Shown here piece by piece: positions 44,176 to 56,972 of a stretch of 64,000 nt of DNA (its first letter is position 1; every line of letters starts with the position of its first letter). Made by a program: the position numbers and the translations under genes. The notes below the pieces were generated by a model that was given only the letters and a program-made list of their open reading frames with translations, ran no database searches and was not told the origin of the DNA. Source of the DNA: Diphasiastrum complanatum (lineage: Eukaryota; Streptophyta; Lycopodiopsida; Lycopodiales; Lycopodiaceae); contig CM055095.1 of the NCBI GenBank assembly GCA_029204225.1, forward strand, positions 35,055,078 through 35,119,077, in the 5' to 3' direction.

Positions 44176-47051
44176 TGGGTGTGAAAAAACCAACAAGTAC
44201 ATGTGTGAAAAAATCACAAATCTGTTAATGACCTTTCCTAAGCTTTGTGATAGCACATGATTCACATTTAGAGTGAAATCCACAATCTAATACTAGAATC
44301 CAAGGCTAGAACACAAGCCATAATGCAAATAATCAAAAGTAACTAGATTTCACATGTGTAGGAAAGTACAATGAAAATTTATTACATGAGAAAAAGGCTC
44401 TCCTTGAGTTAAAGAGAGAATCATATTACAAGCTTACAAAATGACAATCCAAATTGACATGAATTTGCTACAAAGTTTGATTCATCATCATGAATAGTGA
44501 GGATTCTCACTTACATAAATAGAGAATGATGATAGCTCGTGGTAGTACTAACATGCAACTACTTTTGTCCACATCTAAAAGTCTAATCTACCAAAATAGT
44601 GAAACTCGATCTTTACAGTACCTTCATCTTTGATGTTGTGAAATGAGTTGTCTCCTAATTGTACAACTCTAGGATGAGTAAATGGCTTGAAGTCATGGAA
44701 TCAATCGAAATGGTGAGTCATATGTTGTGTTTAGAGTGATAGGATCCATACCTTGCTAATCAAACTAAAGGAGAGACAACATCCCCACATGACAAAAAGA
44801 AAAAGTTAACCGTCTAGTTATACTTGCATTCCATTGTTCTACTTAGAAAGTAGAAAGTTAGAAAAAAAAAACAGAGGCCACTACATACATATGCATAAAA
44901 TCGAAATATTGAAAATAAACATTTGATAACAATGTAATGGCATGCAATGTGTGATGTGCTCCTCATGCAATTTGAATTGAATTCACAAACTTAATTTTTG
45001 TAGAATTTGTGTCATTACTAGAAAATATTTTAATTTGTAAGACTTTTACCATGCTATCAAACTTTTTCCAAATCTAAATTTTCTTTAACCTATGTTAAAC
45101 CTTTCTTCTCAAGATTTAAAGTGGCTATTATTTCATTTCCTCTTGACCATCAAATAAATGACATTAAGAACATAAAATGGATCTAATCAATCCGCAAAAG
45201 GAATTAGATACATTGCTATCATCATTAAAAGCAAGCTAATAATGACACAATGTTGATAACAAGCAAGAACAATCAAAATCTAAGTGTAAATTGATCAAAG
45301 AGGCTTCACATGTGTGAAGTACAACCTATTGTATGGACATAGAACAAGTAGCAAAGTACAAGTGATCATATGCATTTGACACAACAAATTGCATGCAAAA
45401 GAGAGATCTATACGAGTTTGATGGAAAATCCTCAATTTCACTCAAAATTGTATGTATCAATGAGCTCCAAAAAGGAATATATAGATGGAGCACAGAGCTT
45501 GAGCTAATTTGAACTGTTTCACACATCTAAAATAGTCCTATGATTTTATCTTTGACATCTCCTAAAGCCTCACACAAATCCATAACAGTAATGTGATTAG
45601 TGAGTTAGTGCCAAATATTCAAGATGAATAATACAAAACTAGTTGTCATTGTGATAATGCATATATAGATGAGATCATGAATCTTTTGGAAGCTTGGTAT
45701 TTTAAAGTTAAACGTATACTCTATGTAATAAGAAATGCAAAAAATAGTCACTATGCATTGCAAACTAGGATGTATCCATCTAATATGAGGATAGTTATAT
45801 AGAAACTTCCAAATTAGTGCTACAAGAAATCAAAGTCTGCATGTTGTATTTGTGAGAGATATATGTTTGATTGCTACAGAAACCATGGACAATTCCTACC
45901 TATTGTTGAAACAAAAGAGAAACATACAAATTATTGAAAAATAAAGTGAAGCCAAGAACATTATCTAGTACAATCTTCGTAAATACTCTTGTTTGAATAA
46001 CCGTGATGATTTTTGTTTTGGGCCAGTAGTGCTCCACATGCAAAGCAATTTGTTCAACTATCAAAGTTTTGCATTCATTTCTTGTCAGCTTGTCGCTAAT
46101 AATGATAACTTAAAGAGTTAGAAATCTTTATTGGCTCTACAACCAGGTTACAAATGATAGGAACATCTACAACCCTGAGTAAGCTCATTGAAAGTTCAAT
46201 AGCCAAAGCACACATGGCTTTGCAGCAATAACCTAACCACTTAGATAAATTAAAAGAGCAATATTAAAATGTGAGTCACTTGGGACTTGATGAAATTTCC
46301 CTACAGCATACAAAAAAGAGAGCTTGAGATAACAATGTTTAAGAATTGAGAAAGAGATGATGACTTATATTGCATACTTACTTTGAACGAAGACAAATAC
46401 CAGTTCCTATTGAAGAATAGACTCTATTTGATAAAGTTTCCAAATATAATTTAAGTAGTGTCTACATGTTTTAAAGCTTCTCACCCCATCAATATGTATT
46501 TGTAAGCAACAACAACATGATTCTAAAAGAAGGGGAAGAGCATTCATAATTTCAACCTCTCACAATAGAAATCAAACTCAATTTGTCAAGATTAGACACA
46601 GTAACAAAATTTACTATATAAAAAGTGAATCATTAAAATTTGACGAAAATAGCAATACCAGCTTAATCATGAAATAAAAGCAACTCTAAAAACATTTCAA
46701 ATTACAAGATTCACAGTTACACTCTAAACTTCCTCAAATTGAGCTCATACAACACACAATCAAATAGAGTTTCCTACATCAACCTGATCCTTCCATGCTC
46801 TTGTTATTGTCACACAATCAACAGATCAGTGATATTGCAAAGAATTTCCAGCTATAGTAGTTTGCTGGATCTTTTGTAAATGACCAACGTGTGTGACCCT
46901 GTGCACGTACACTTGATAGATGTTCTAATTAAATCCTATGCACTATTACAATATGGACCAGCAGAATCAACAGATACCCAGTGGAAAATGTATGATGCTT
47001 AGCGCTGATGAGCTAGACTTAAAGTGGGTCTGTGGAACTAGATCATTTTAG
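44176..47051. other. intergenic, no gene recognised; possible LTR scraps
   Basis: AT-rich DNA. The block 45230-45540 has GGCTTCACATGTGTGAAGTAC and TATATAGATGG at positions comparable to the LTR of the complete Copia element (GGCTTCACACGTGTGAAAG), so it may be an old related LTR. The rest shows nothing supportable. Confidence 0.35.
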
Positions 47052-49512
47052 TTAGTGGAAGAAGTCCTCGATCTCCTCTAATGTTTTTCCACGCGTTTCC
47101 GGAACATAAAGTGCCACGAACACCACAGTGAAAGCACAAACTCCAGAAAAAATAAAGAATGAACCTGATGAGAATCCAGATCAAGATACAGTAAGCATTG
47201 ACTAACAGGTTGTTAATGGAAGTTTCAGAGCTCAATTCCAGATGTCAGTATACTTTCTACTTCAATCTGGGTTTTACTCGTAAAAAAAGGTTATTCTGGA
47301 AACATAACAAATCATAGTCTAGCTATCTCAGAGCAACAGGCTGCAATTAAGTAATGCTTTACTGATGTTTTATATTTCCCAGAATGAAGGATCAGGTTCT
47401 AAATGAACCTTGCTTGTGATAAGACCCAAAAAAAAGCACCTGTTGAACTCCATGCCAGAAGTAAATTAAAGGTCATTGTAACTATCCAGGCACAGAACCA
47501 GTTAACAAGAGTTGCTAAGCTTCCTGCAAGCCCTTTAACACGTGCCGGAAACACCTGTGTAGTTCTAACAATCAGTCTGCAATCCTTCAAAAAAACTTCT
47601 TGCAAAGCAACACCAAGTTTCATGAGAAGTAAAAAATGTGGAATCTCCAACATAAGCCAGTTAGTAACCTCCGACATTATAATCCATGGAACGGGTCCAA
47701 TGCCCAGAGAAAACGAAGCAATATAAACCTGATTCAATCATCATAGAATTGTTAGCATAACAATCAGTCACAAGTGACATGAATAATGCGATTCTAAACA
47801 GATGCTATTCAACCCAAAAGACTAAACTCTGAAGTATCACTTACTATCACATAAGTGAGTTCTTCAAGAAAAAAATAATCACTTACCAAGAGACTCGTTA
47901 ATGCAAGAATGCTCACAAATGTTTCCATTTGAGACATTGGAATAATGTGGTCCTACATATATGCAAAAATACAAGGGATAGAATTATTGAGCTTGTGATG
48001 CACATGGCAAAAATTGGAAAAAAAATGTTCAAACAACATAGTTGTTGGCTCGTTATATACTGCAGCTTATGCTTGATAGGTAGGTCACAACAACTAGCAT
48101 AAGTTGTAGCTCAATTACATATACCATAAATAGATAAAAACCTGGTGTATGGAATGATCTTGCTGTATGGAACGTGGGAGAATTCCCTCGTTCTATTAAG
48201 GGATATAGCTTTTCAAATTTTGAAAAAAAAAATTTATTTTTTCAGAATCATTCCATATATGTAGAACAGGAATACCTTGAAAACCTAAAATGGGTACCAA
48301 AGGATTAGATACGAGATTTAAAATCAGGTGAACATGATAATCATTCTTATGTAATTGTTTCCTTCACATGCATTTTATTTGATGCTCAACAAGAAAACCG
48401 TGAAAAGCACTTACTATTGGTCAGTCCTGAAATAATACATACCTGCATATAAAATGAGAACCCTACAAGGAAGCAGCTTACAGCCATCCCACCCGCAGAA
48501 ACCTGCATAAGTGCTTTAAGTCAGCATGCTGGAAGCATTGCAAAGAACAACCATATTACTTTTAGCAATCTTCCACCAGACTTGCCGATGACTCCCCATG
48601 CTTCAGGCAATGTGTACAGCCAGCACAAAATCAGACTTGCCTAAACTCGCTTAGGGGGGGCTATAGGATCAGAGCTTCAATCTTATTACAGGTTTGTAAC
48701 TGAACTCTTGCCAAATTTTTTCTCCTGAATTTGAGTAAAACAAGACAAATAGACAGGACTATGTACTGAGCATTCTTCCAAGTATGATGTGGAAAATGTT
48801 CTTAATACCAACAAAAGTTGATTGGACTCTACCATAAGTAGAAGACGACGACCAGCACGATCCATCAAACCTGCGGCCACTCCAGTAATTGCTACCTGAA
48901 TCACCATGTATATCATTTTTTTTTTTCTTACACAGCCTCATTTGTGTGGTGGATTGGAGTTGAACCCCTGACCTGATGGAAAGGATAGGAAGTCCTATCT
49001 GACTCCCTACTTATTGTAGTATTAGACAATTCCATGTATCCTATTAGGTATTTCTGAGCTCCAAAATCAGATAAATTAGAAATTGGAAATGTAAAACAAT
49101 TAAAGAAGAAAATGTAAACCTATATTGTAGGTTTCATATGATGCAACAAGACGTATCATTGTAACAGGCATCCAAGTGCCTTATTTCCAACAGAATTTGC
49201 CCACACTAGTACGCACTCTTAAGGTAATTGCAGTGTCACTTGTCTATAATAAATGGCTAAAATCATTCTGGCTTGATTATTGTAAACAACAACAGATAAA
49301 ATAAGATAGAAGGAACAGGGACTATGCCCCTCAATCCTTGAAATAGAACAGTAAGTTCTCTGAAAATGTTCCATAATAATATGGTTCTTAATACTTTTAC
49401 ATTAGTCAAGCCTATAGGTACGAAAGAAGTAAGCACAGAAAAGATGTGGGCAGTAGTCAGGAAACCTGAAGAACTCCCAAACCAATAGAAGCAAGATCAG
49501 CTGATGAAAAAC
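47052..49512 (-). CDS. ERD6-like sugar transporter, C-terminal exons
   Basis: Seven exons were assembled on the minus strand: 49512-49466, 48895-48833, 48502-48443, 47952-47887, 47728-47669, 47554-47440 and 47164-47052 (stop TAA). They give 173 codons in one frame with GT-AG introns. The protein reads [36 protein letters not shown] (the D-R-x-GRR signature), [20 protein letters not shown], ..[46 protein letters not shown], and [16 protein letters not shown] at the end. These are hallmarks of MFS monosaccharide transporters (GPxxW, SEVFPxxxKG, PETKGxxLEEI). The family has about 480 residues and 12 membrane segments, and many act in the vacuolar membrane as sugar/H+ transporters. The N-terminal two thirds was not found to the right within the window; transposon insertion or long introns may separate it. 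Confidence 0.92.
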
Positions 49513-50766
49513 CTGCAATAACATGACAAGCGATGCTCACAGCTTAGATGCCAAAAGCCCCAACACTAAAAACTATGATTTGTTCCCACTCTTATGCATT
49601 AGAGACTGGAAACTCACTTTTATTTATTGAGCTAGTCTTCCAAACATAACATAAGCAAGATTATTTGCCTACAAAGCTGCTTCAATTGGCTAGCGAATCC
49701 TAGTTGACCTTTGCTTTGGCAGCTTAATACTTCTCGTTAATAGAACACACTGGCCATATTCTGCATACAGATTGTAAAAGCGGACCAACTCTAGAGATCT
49801 CTCTTTTAAAATAGCTTCTCTCATGGGTGGGTGAAGTCCATTTCTGAGGACAAGTGACTGCCTCACTAGCCAACTCCCTTTTAGGTGCATCTAATACACA
49901 CCCTCAACTCCAGAATGGGCAGGCAAAAACCCCTCATGAGCTACTTCCACTAAAAATGACTTTTCCTAATTTGAAGCTATACCATAACAGTACATGCTAC
50001 ATAGGATGAAGGCACCTCAATAAATTTCAAGGGACATTGATTTCTTGAAGTCAGCACAAGCAACGGGTTCAATTCGAGAAAATGCTGGTTTTTATGGCTT
50101 TTTGTTCTTCAAACGGTGGTTTAGGTGGTTTTGTTAGCTGTCTTTTGCTTTTTTTGAGCCAGTTTTTGCTTGAATCTGAAAAAAAAAGGCAGGTAAAGAG
50201 CACAATGAGACTAACTTTTGTGTAAAGTGTTGGTTGCTTCTTACATGATTTGCAAGGCAGTTTCTTTGTGATTTACAGGTTCATGCTATATTTTTCAGCA
50301 CATTTACAGTGTTTAGCAGGCTTATGTACACCAGTAAAGCCACTCTTTGGTGGGTATGGATTACAAGAAGGCCTATCCTGTGTTTCAGGATGAGGCAACC
50401 TGCAAATCATGATTTTTTGGGAAAAATTTGGCAGCATGTACCCTGTTTTTCAGGTCTTATGAAACCTACTTAATTTAAATCTGTAAGAATGGATTGCTTA
50501 TGCATTTGTGAAAGCAAAGTAAGGCTAAGCAACAATAAATGCCCTACAAGCAATCTTTTATCTGCAAAAACAGCAGAAGAAAAGCATGTAATGCTTCAAG
50601 CAAGAGCAAAAGCTGGATTATGTTCTGTTTTAAAAGTAATAAATGAAGAAACAGCAGTGGGCAGCCTCCAGAGCCGCCCTCCTCCTGCAGCATGCAGTGC
50701 GCCCTCCAAATCACTACCTGCATGTATATAAAAGAGAGGAAATGGTGGAGGGATGGCGCGCCACCA

Positions 50767-50769
<3 letters not shown>
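49513..50769. other. intron or upstream region of the sugar transporter, no exon found
   Basis: No exon encoding the preceding transporter segment (GINGxxFY block) was found. The acceptor before 49512 (TTATTGCAG) shows that at least one more upstream exon must exist. Confidence 0.5.

Positions 50770-50816
<47 letters not shown>
50770..50816. repeat. (CT)n microsatellite
   Basis: 47 bp of TC repeat, followed by an ACAGGTAGGTAG stretch and a G-rich run (50835-50851). Confidence 0.95.
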
Positions 50817-50819
<3 letters not shown>

Positions 50820-53490
50820 GGTAGGTAGATTGAGGAGGGGGGAGGGGGGGAGGGCTGGAGGCTTTAGTCAATGTTTTTTCGGATTTTGGATTTTGGCACT
50901 TATTAGTCGTCTTGTACTATAGCTTAAAAACGCAGTTAACTTAGATCTTAATGGCTTGAAATATTATTTGAATGAGATTTTGATGCATATAATGGCTTTT
51001 TGAGCGTATTTGTTGCACATGTAAATTCTATAAGCACGTTATGGTCCGTTAAAAACTACGTTTTTATGGACATTGCTCTATTAGAAAATTTATACCCGCA
51101 ATGAGTTCAACCGAACGTAAAATCATTCAATTTTTTGGTTTTCATATGCAAATGGATAGAATGAAATTCTAGTAAGGGGGGGGCAAATGAAAATTCGTCC
51201 AACATCACTCGACCGTGATGGCCCCTTGAAATGTTAAACACATGGTTGAAATTTCTGGACCACGGTGTGTTGGAATTTCATCTAAGCAATAAATAGAAAA
51301 AACCGAATGCAAAATCTATTCAATCGATAATTAGCCATTTAGATATACAGCTTGAGCTAACAACTGAAAATTTTTCCGACGATTAAAAGCCCCGAAGTTG
51401 TCGGTGACTGGATAAATCGTTGGTCGAGCTACTTTAGCTTGCACAGCGTCCTAGAAAAAAAAAAAAAAGTGAATTTCGTCGATTTTTGTTGTTGCTTTGG
51501 GTAAGGCCTCCTCGTGGTGGAGATGCAACCCATAAAAATGTGACTGGGCTGAATTCCTAGGGGGATTCCGTAAGACTTTTTTCACAATTGACCAAATGTA
51601 TATTCGCTTTATTAACTGCAATGGGCAACCGAGAATTGGACACTCATGTCCAAGAATTCTTGGATTTTTTGACCAAGGTGTCATTGTTTTTTGGAAACGA
51701 GCACGACCAAACGGCCCAGAAGACTAAGATTAAAAATCTAAAAGAAACGAAAAATTTTTGTCTTCTTAATGGACTTGAAGCTGGGGCATACCAACACAGT
51801 ATGATATAAGAACAAGAGAAGCCGGTAAAAGATTTATAAATTTTACCCACTCATTTTTTGTGAGTTAGTAGTACTCTGAAGTTGGAATGTGAAATTCCCG
51901 AGAACTTCAATGGTACCGGTGGTTTCTATATTTTTCATGTAAGTCTGGATTTTGAGACACTTTGATCAGGAAATGGAGGGCCTTCATGGAGGAAGAACCT
52001 GTGGTATGGGACGCAGGCATTTCCAAAATGAAGATGTCACAGAAATGGTTAATGGTAGCATTTTCTAAATTGTTTTCCTTAATTAAATCTTCAAAAAGTC
52101 CTTTTTTTGATTTACAGGTTACTTCAGGTTTCTTTGAAACTTCTAAGTCAAATCTTGATTGATTTGCATCCCTTGGAAACTCGTGGTGTTTCCTGTTAAA
52201 AGGGGGAGAAGTAAAGAGTTATCAAGGAAAAACATTTATCATAGATTCCAGGAGGAATGGCGGACCTGTTTTCAAGAATCAGAAACAATAGGATATTTAG
52301 ATATTACAGAGATCCTTTAAGGATTATAGTGTATATCTGGTTTCAAGATGTAAGAGAAGGAAATTAGAAGTCACTCTTGTAGTAGAAGAGTTGCTGATTA
52401 CTAGTCCGATTGATTTGTGTCAAAACTAGGAAATTCTATTGCAAGATGGTGGTTTGTTGAAACCTGTTCCTTGCTGGAAGCAATCAACTTGATCTTAGTG
52501 AAGACTAAGATCCGTGGGTTGATGCAAGGAAGGAAATTCATGCTAACAATATATCCTTTTGAGATAATCTCCGATTGAGATTTTGGTTGTGAAATAGCAC
52601 TCTTTGAGAAATATTTTCTCTTAGAGGATAACCAAGTTACAGGATTCTCGGTTAAGAAACAGATCAGGAGATATCTATAGAGATATGCTATGTAGTGAAT
52701 CTTTGTGGGATCATAAAAATTTTTGTACAAACTTTTAATCATGTGGATCTACAAAGTATTCCTTGAACTAAGTTATTTGCATGCATAAACTAGTTGTTGG
52801 TACATAGGCATATTGATGAGAATTGTGTATAGACAATTTCTCACTAGGTTATAGTAATTTCTCATTGAGAATTGCTCATTGACCTAGAATTGATTTAGAA
52901 TCAAATTAAATGTGGTGTTTTGGTACCACACCTAGACATTTAAATATTCTCTAAATCCGATACAACTAACTGAGTCAGAAGTACTACTTCTGAGTTAGTT
53001 GTTGGAAATCAACAATATGATCTTACTTATGAATATTATTGTTGAGATGTATTGCTTATAAGTCGCAACCTTTATGAGTCATTAATGATTCATTTACAGA
53101 TTTGTGTGCATAGAATACACGAGAACTTTTGGGCCTTATCTTTTCCCGTTTGGAATAGATAGAATGCTATCCCGGAAGACTCAGGAGAGTTGGATAGTTG
53201 TGGGTTGCCAAAAGTTAGAGCTTCACATAATGAAGTTCGGGTGAATCTTACTTTGGAATGATACTTTGTGCCATGGATAAAGTAAGGGCGTTTTTTTACA
53301 ATCTTTATATAGGCACCGTATGTGAGTTGAAAAAGTCTGAAACTTTCTAGATGGAAAGGACTTTTTGGAACAACTCATGTGTCTTTTAAAAATTGTGATG
53401 CATTCTTATGATATGGTATGATCTTGAGAATCTGGAGAGTTGGGATTGGTAAATCATAACTCAGACTCTAGGATATACTTGATCCATAAG
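50817..53490. other. intergenic, no gene recognised
   Basis: AT-rich DNA. The open frames near 51588-51809 and 52401-52742 show no domain I recognise. Confidence 0.4.
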
Positions 53491-53514
53491 AGAGGATTGT
53501 GTTCATGGTAAGAT

Positions 53515-53632
53515 TATCCCGGATGAATAAACAGGATAGTGGAATTTTGGTAATCACTGGCCATCTTACCAAATCAGCTATGTTTATTTGGGTAACGACC
53601 GTTATAAATGCATCTGATTTTGCTATAGGAAA
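53515..53632 (+). mobile_element. small Gypsy integrase scrap
   Basis: The + strand reads SGILVITGHLTKSAMFIWVTTVINASDFA, which resembles the VDRLTKSAHFIPV stretch of Gypsy integrases. The match is short and imperfect. Confidence 0.45.
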
Positions 53633-53666
53633 TAGAAGCCTAAGGATCCAGGATCTTAACTATTCA

Positions 53667-54127
53667 ATCACACAAAGCATTCTCAAAAGAAAGAGAGAGA
53701 TGGCTAGAAACCCTCTTGTAGAAACTCGTGGACAGCCAAGGAGAATAGTCAGTATTGCTTACAAAAGTGTCTCATACAAATGGGATGCACACATATATAT
53801 ATAGTCCAAGATGACTATCTAACTTCATGACTATTGGCTATCCAACTACTTGACTATTGGCTTTCCAACTACTTGACTATTGACTATCCAACTTTCTATA
53901 AGTTACATAGAAAGAATAAGGTACCTCCAATATGTCAAGTTGGGGTACTTAATGTCACAATTATGCCTAGTGGACCCATGAGTCCCTACCAAGTTAATTT
54001 CATACTAACTTAGCTAACTCTAAGTTTAGTAGGCCTAATATAATAAATGACCATGGTTACACAACTCTCGACCTTTTGGGTCAAAGTAACCTATGGTAAT
54101 GTAAGCAATTCCATCTACATTCCAACA
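53667..54127 (-). repeat. Copia-type LTR (3' LTR of the deleted element at right)
   Basis: On the minus strand it starts TGTTGGAATGTAGATGG at 54127. It shares many blocks with 61757-62182: CTCGACCTTTTGGrTCAAAGTAACC, CCATGGTTACACA, GACTATCTAACTTC, ATGGCTrGynnnCCTCTTGTA. It contains an internal tandem of GACTATTGGCTATCCAACTACTT (53830-53890) and a short GA tract near its left end. Confidence 0.75.
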
Positions 54128-55856
54128 CCCTCCTTAAATGGAAATGCATAACATAACATGAAGTAACTTCCCGAAAGAGAAAAATGCAACTTGTTGTCCG
54201 AACTTCATGTCGCCAAATAAACTTCGCACCGAAGTAGTCAAAATCTCATCCCCAATCATGTCCAACATATAAAAGGAAAAGAATGCGTAATAATGAAGCA
54301 TCAAGTCGAAGGGTGAGGATTTGCATGCTCCATCCGAAGTAGGGAACCAACATAAACTCGGCAATAAGTCGAAACATGGATTTGAATATGCATTTAACTC
54401 CTTTGTCATCAAGCTTGATTCTTAGCTTATCGGGAATGAAAGCATAAGCCGTGCAACCAAAGATGCGTAAGTGAGAAACAATAGGCTTCTTACCATACCA
54501 AACTTCATAAGGAGTTAATACCTTCAAGGCTTTAGTAGGACATTGATTACTAATGTAAGCCGCCGTTATAACCACTTCAGCCCAAAACTTGTGAGGTAGG
54601 CCCTTTGCCTTGAGCATGCATCGAGCCATCTCCATAATAGTGCGATTTTTTCTTTCGACAACACCATTTTGTTGAGGTGTGTAAGGGGTTGTCATTTGAT
54701 GATGGATACCTTTGCTTTGAAGATAAGTACCGAACGTATTTTTTATATATTCCCCTCCTCGGTCGGTACGATAGATTTTCAAAGAGTGCCCAAATTGATT
54801 TTCTATCATTGCTAGAAAATCCTTAAAGCGTTGAAAAACTTCAGATTTTGCCTTCATAGGATAAATCCATGTAAATCTTGAAAGGTCATCAATTAAAATA
54901 ACAAAGTACTTACACCTTCCAATGGATTCGGTCCTCATTGGACCACATACATCACTATGAACCAAATCAAATTTGCCATCAACTCTAATAGTTCCATCAA
55001 TTGGAAAAGCTTGCCTTTGAAATTTTCCAACTATGCATCCTTCGCATACATGTCCTTCGGGATGCTCAATATTAGGAATGTCTTCAACCATATTGAATCT
55101 CTTCAATATCTTCAAGCTAGCAAAGTTGAGATGTCCAAACCTAGCATGCCATTATTCAGCCAACTCCAAAGAATGTGAACTTGATGCAACAAGACAAAAA
55201 GATGAGGAAGCTCTTCGCTCATAGGTATCCATAAGGAACAATCCACCACGTAATGTTCCCGAAGCAATGATCATAAGAGATCTCTTTGGGTCTTTGATAA
55301 GACATTTGTCTTCTTTGAATTCCACAACCAATCCTTGGTCCATAATTGTAGACACTGAAGTGAGATTTTTTTTTATTTTTGGAACATAAAGTACATTACG
55401 AATGTACTTCTCCTCACCATTGGGTAAGATAATGGGGATCACTCCAATACCTTTGATAGGATAAGAGGTGTTATCAACACCTTGAACTTTGCTTCCATCA
55501 TGCACTTTCACAAGCTTTGTGAAGACTTCTTTGTTATAAGTCATATGGCGTGTGGCACTGCTATCAATCACCCAATCAATAGATGAAAAACAACAACTTG
55601 TAAAGCTGAAGATGAGCTGTTTTCTGCTGAAAACCAGCAAGATTTGAAGTGGCAGAAATCTCGTCTTGAGGAGAGATGAGATTATTAGTGACAAAAGCAT
55701 AATCATTATTGAAAAGATTATCCTCCTTTCCAAATTGTTGTTCCAAAGTAGTGATTGCGGTACTTGTATCGTTACCTTTCTCCTTTGCAAGCCTCTTCCT
55801 ACATTCTTTGATGTGATGCCCAAACTTCTTGCAATAGTCCGGTTTTTCACGTAAGC
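54128..55856 (-). mobile_element. Copia element internal region with RT/RNase H deleted
   Basis: The minus strand carries the end of a zinc knuckle (YCKKFGHHIKECRKR near 55800), protease-like WVIDSSATRHMTYNKEVFTK (DSS instead of the usual DSG), a long frame 55115-54246 with pre-integrase CEGCIVGKFQRQAFP and integrase HSDVCGPM, TDRGGEYI, NGVVERKNRT, and then only about 250 bp to the polypurine tract and the 3' LTR. The whole RT and RNase H are gone. Frame breaks occur near 55150. It cannot move by itself. Confidence 0.88.
54246..55115 (-). pseudogene. Copia integrase, open but detached from pol
   Basis: 289 codons. The integrase core is well kept: D in LVHSDVCG, D in YRTDRGGEY, E in NGVVERKNRT, and the C-terminal block YEVWYGKKPIVSHLRIFGCTAYAF. 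The last 45 residues are unrelated because of the deletion junction near 54380. Confidence 0.85.
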
Positions 55857-55989
55857 TGACTCAAGATGAGTCTATGTGAAGGAGAGCATCTTGGTTCTGG
55901 AGACCAATTGGACCTGTTGGATAAATCATCGGGTGTGTCTCGACTTGAACCCGTAGGATCTTGGATACAAGAACTAAACAATTGAGAAA

Positions 55990-56520
55990 TCGTATAGTTA
56001 CCAAGCATATGGTTCGAAGGAAGAGTTGCACAGACAATGATGATTCCCGATAACAGGAAGGGGGGAATGTTTGAAGAAGCAAAGAGATGAAGGTAGCAAG
56101 CAAATCAACTTTACTACTAATAATGAGGGTCTAGGTGGTGGTGATTCTTCAAGTCCAATATCAAGTGAAGGTGACAAAGATTCATGGTGGATTGATAGTG
56201 GGGCTAGTTCACACATGACTAGTCACAAGGAGTTCTTTACTTCTTTGGTCACTTATGATGGAGCCAAGAGAGTGATACACATGGCCAATGGTGGTAAGTG
56301 TGTGATTGAAGGTATTGGTTCAGTTCCTATTTGTCTTTCTACTAATAGGAAAGCAAGACTTAGATGGTGTTCTTTACATTCCTTCACTTTCGAAGAATTT
56401 GCAAAGTGTTGGTCAAATGATAGAGAAAGGATACATGGTAAAGTTTGGTGGTGATGCTTGTTTCATTACAAAGGAAGAAATCTTAGTTGCTAGGGGCACT
56501 AGACAAGGCAAGGAGTAACT
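55990..56520 (+). mobile_element. Copia protease fragment, opposite orientation
   Basis: The + strand reads ECLKKQRDEG (end of a zinc knuckle), SWWIDSGASSHMTSHKEFF, MANGGKCVIEGIGSVPIC, LDGVLYIPSLSKNLQSVGQM (after a frameshift), FGGDACFITKEEILVARGTRQGK. It belongs to a Copia lineage closer to the complete element at 33760-37464 (DSGASSHMTSKREFF) than to the minus-strand fragment next to it. Confidence 0.85.
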
Positions 56521-56972
56521 TCCCTAGTTTTAAGTTATGGGGACAGACCTTGAATAAGGGGGAAAGAGTGTCATGCCCACGACTGGTCTTGGGTAGCGTG
56601 TCCACGCTAGGGATCAGTAGACCAACAACCCATAAGTTAATTGTAACTATAAGGGAATTGGGGCCCTTATGTGTATAAGGTAGCGCTTTCAGCAATTGAT
56701 AGTACGCCTGGTTTTAAAGTATTCAATGCCTCCAACATTGACTGGTTTCCAGAGAGTTTCAGCATGAGCATCAACGAGTTTTAGCCATCAACGATGCATG
56801 ATCCCACTATTTTGCATTTGTTCATTGGTTTATTTTGTAAATGCACCCTTCCATGTTGGGGAAAACTCGCACACAAAAACAACGTTTGAAGATCTGCAAC
56901 CGTAGCACAAAAGGCAGCTGTTACTGATTACTAATCTGACCTGCTTGTTGATTCCTGTCCCTGCTATCCAGT
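56521..56972. other. spacer before LINE C
   Basis: No protein domain. It may include the LINE C 5' UTR. The 5' end of the LINE was not located. Confidence 0.4.

Noticed and set aside
47403-47726. 107-codon + strand frame
   Set aside because: Antisense shadow of two sugar transporter exons and the intron between them.
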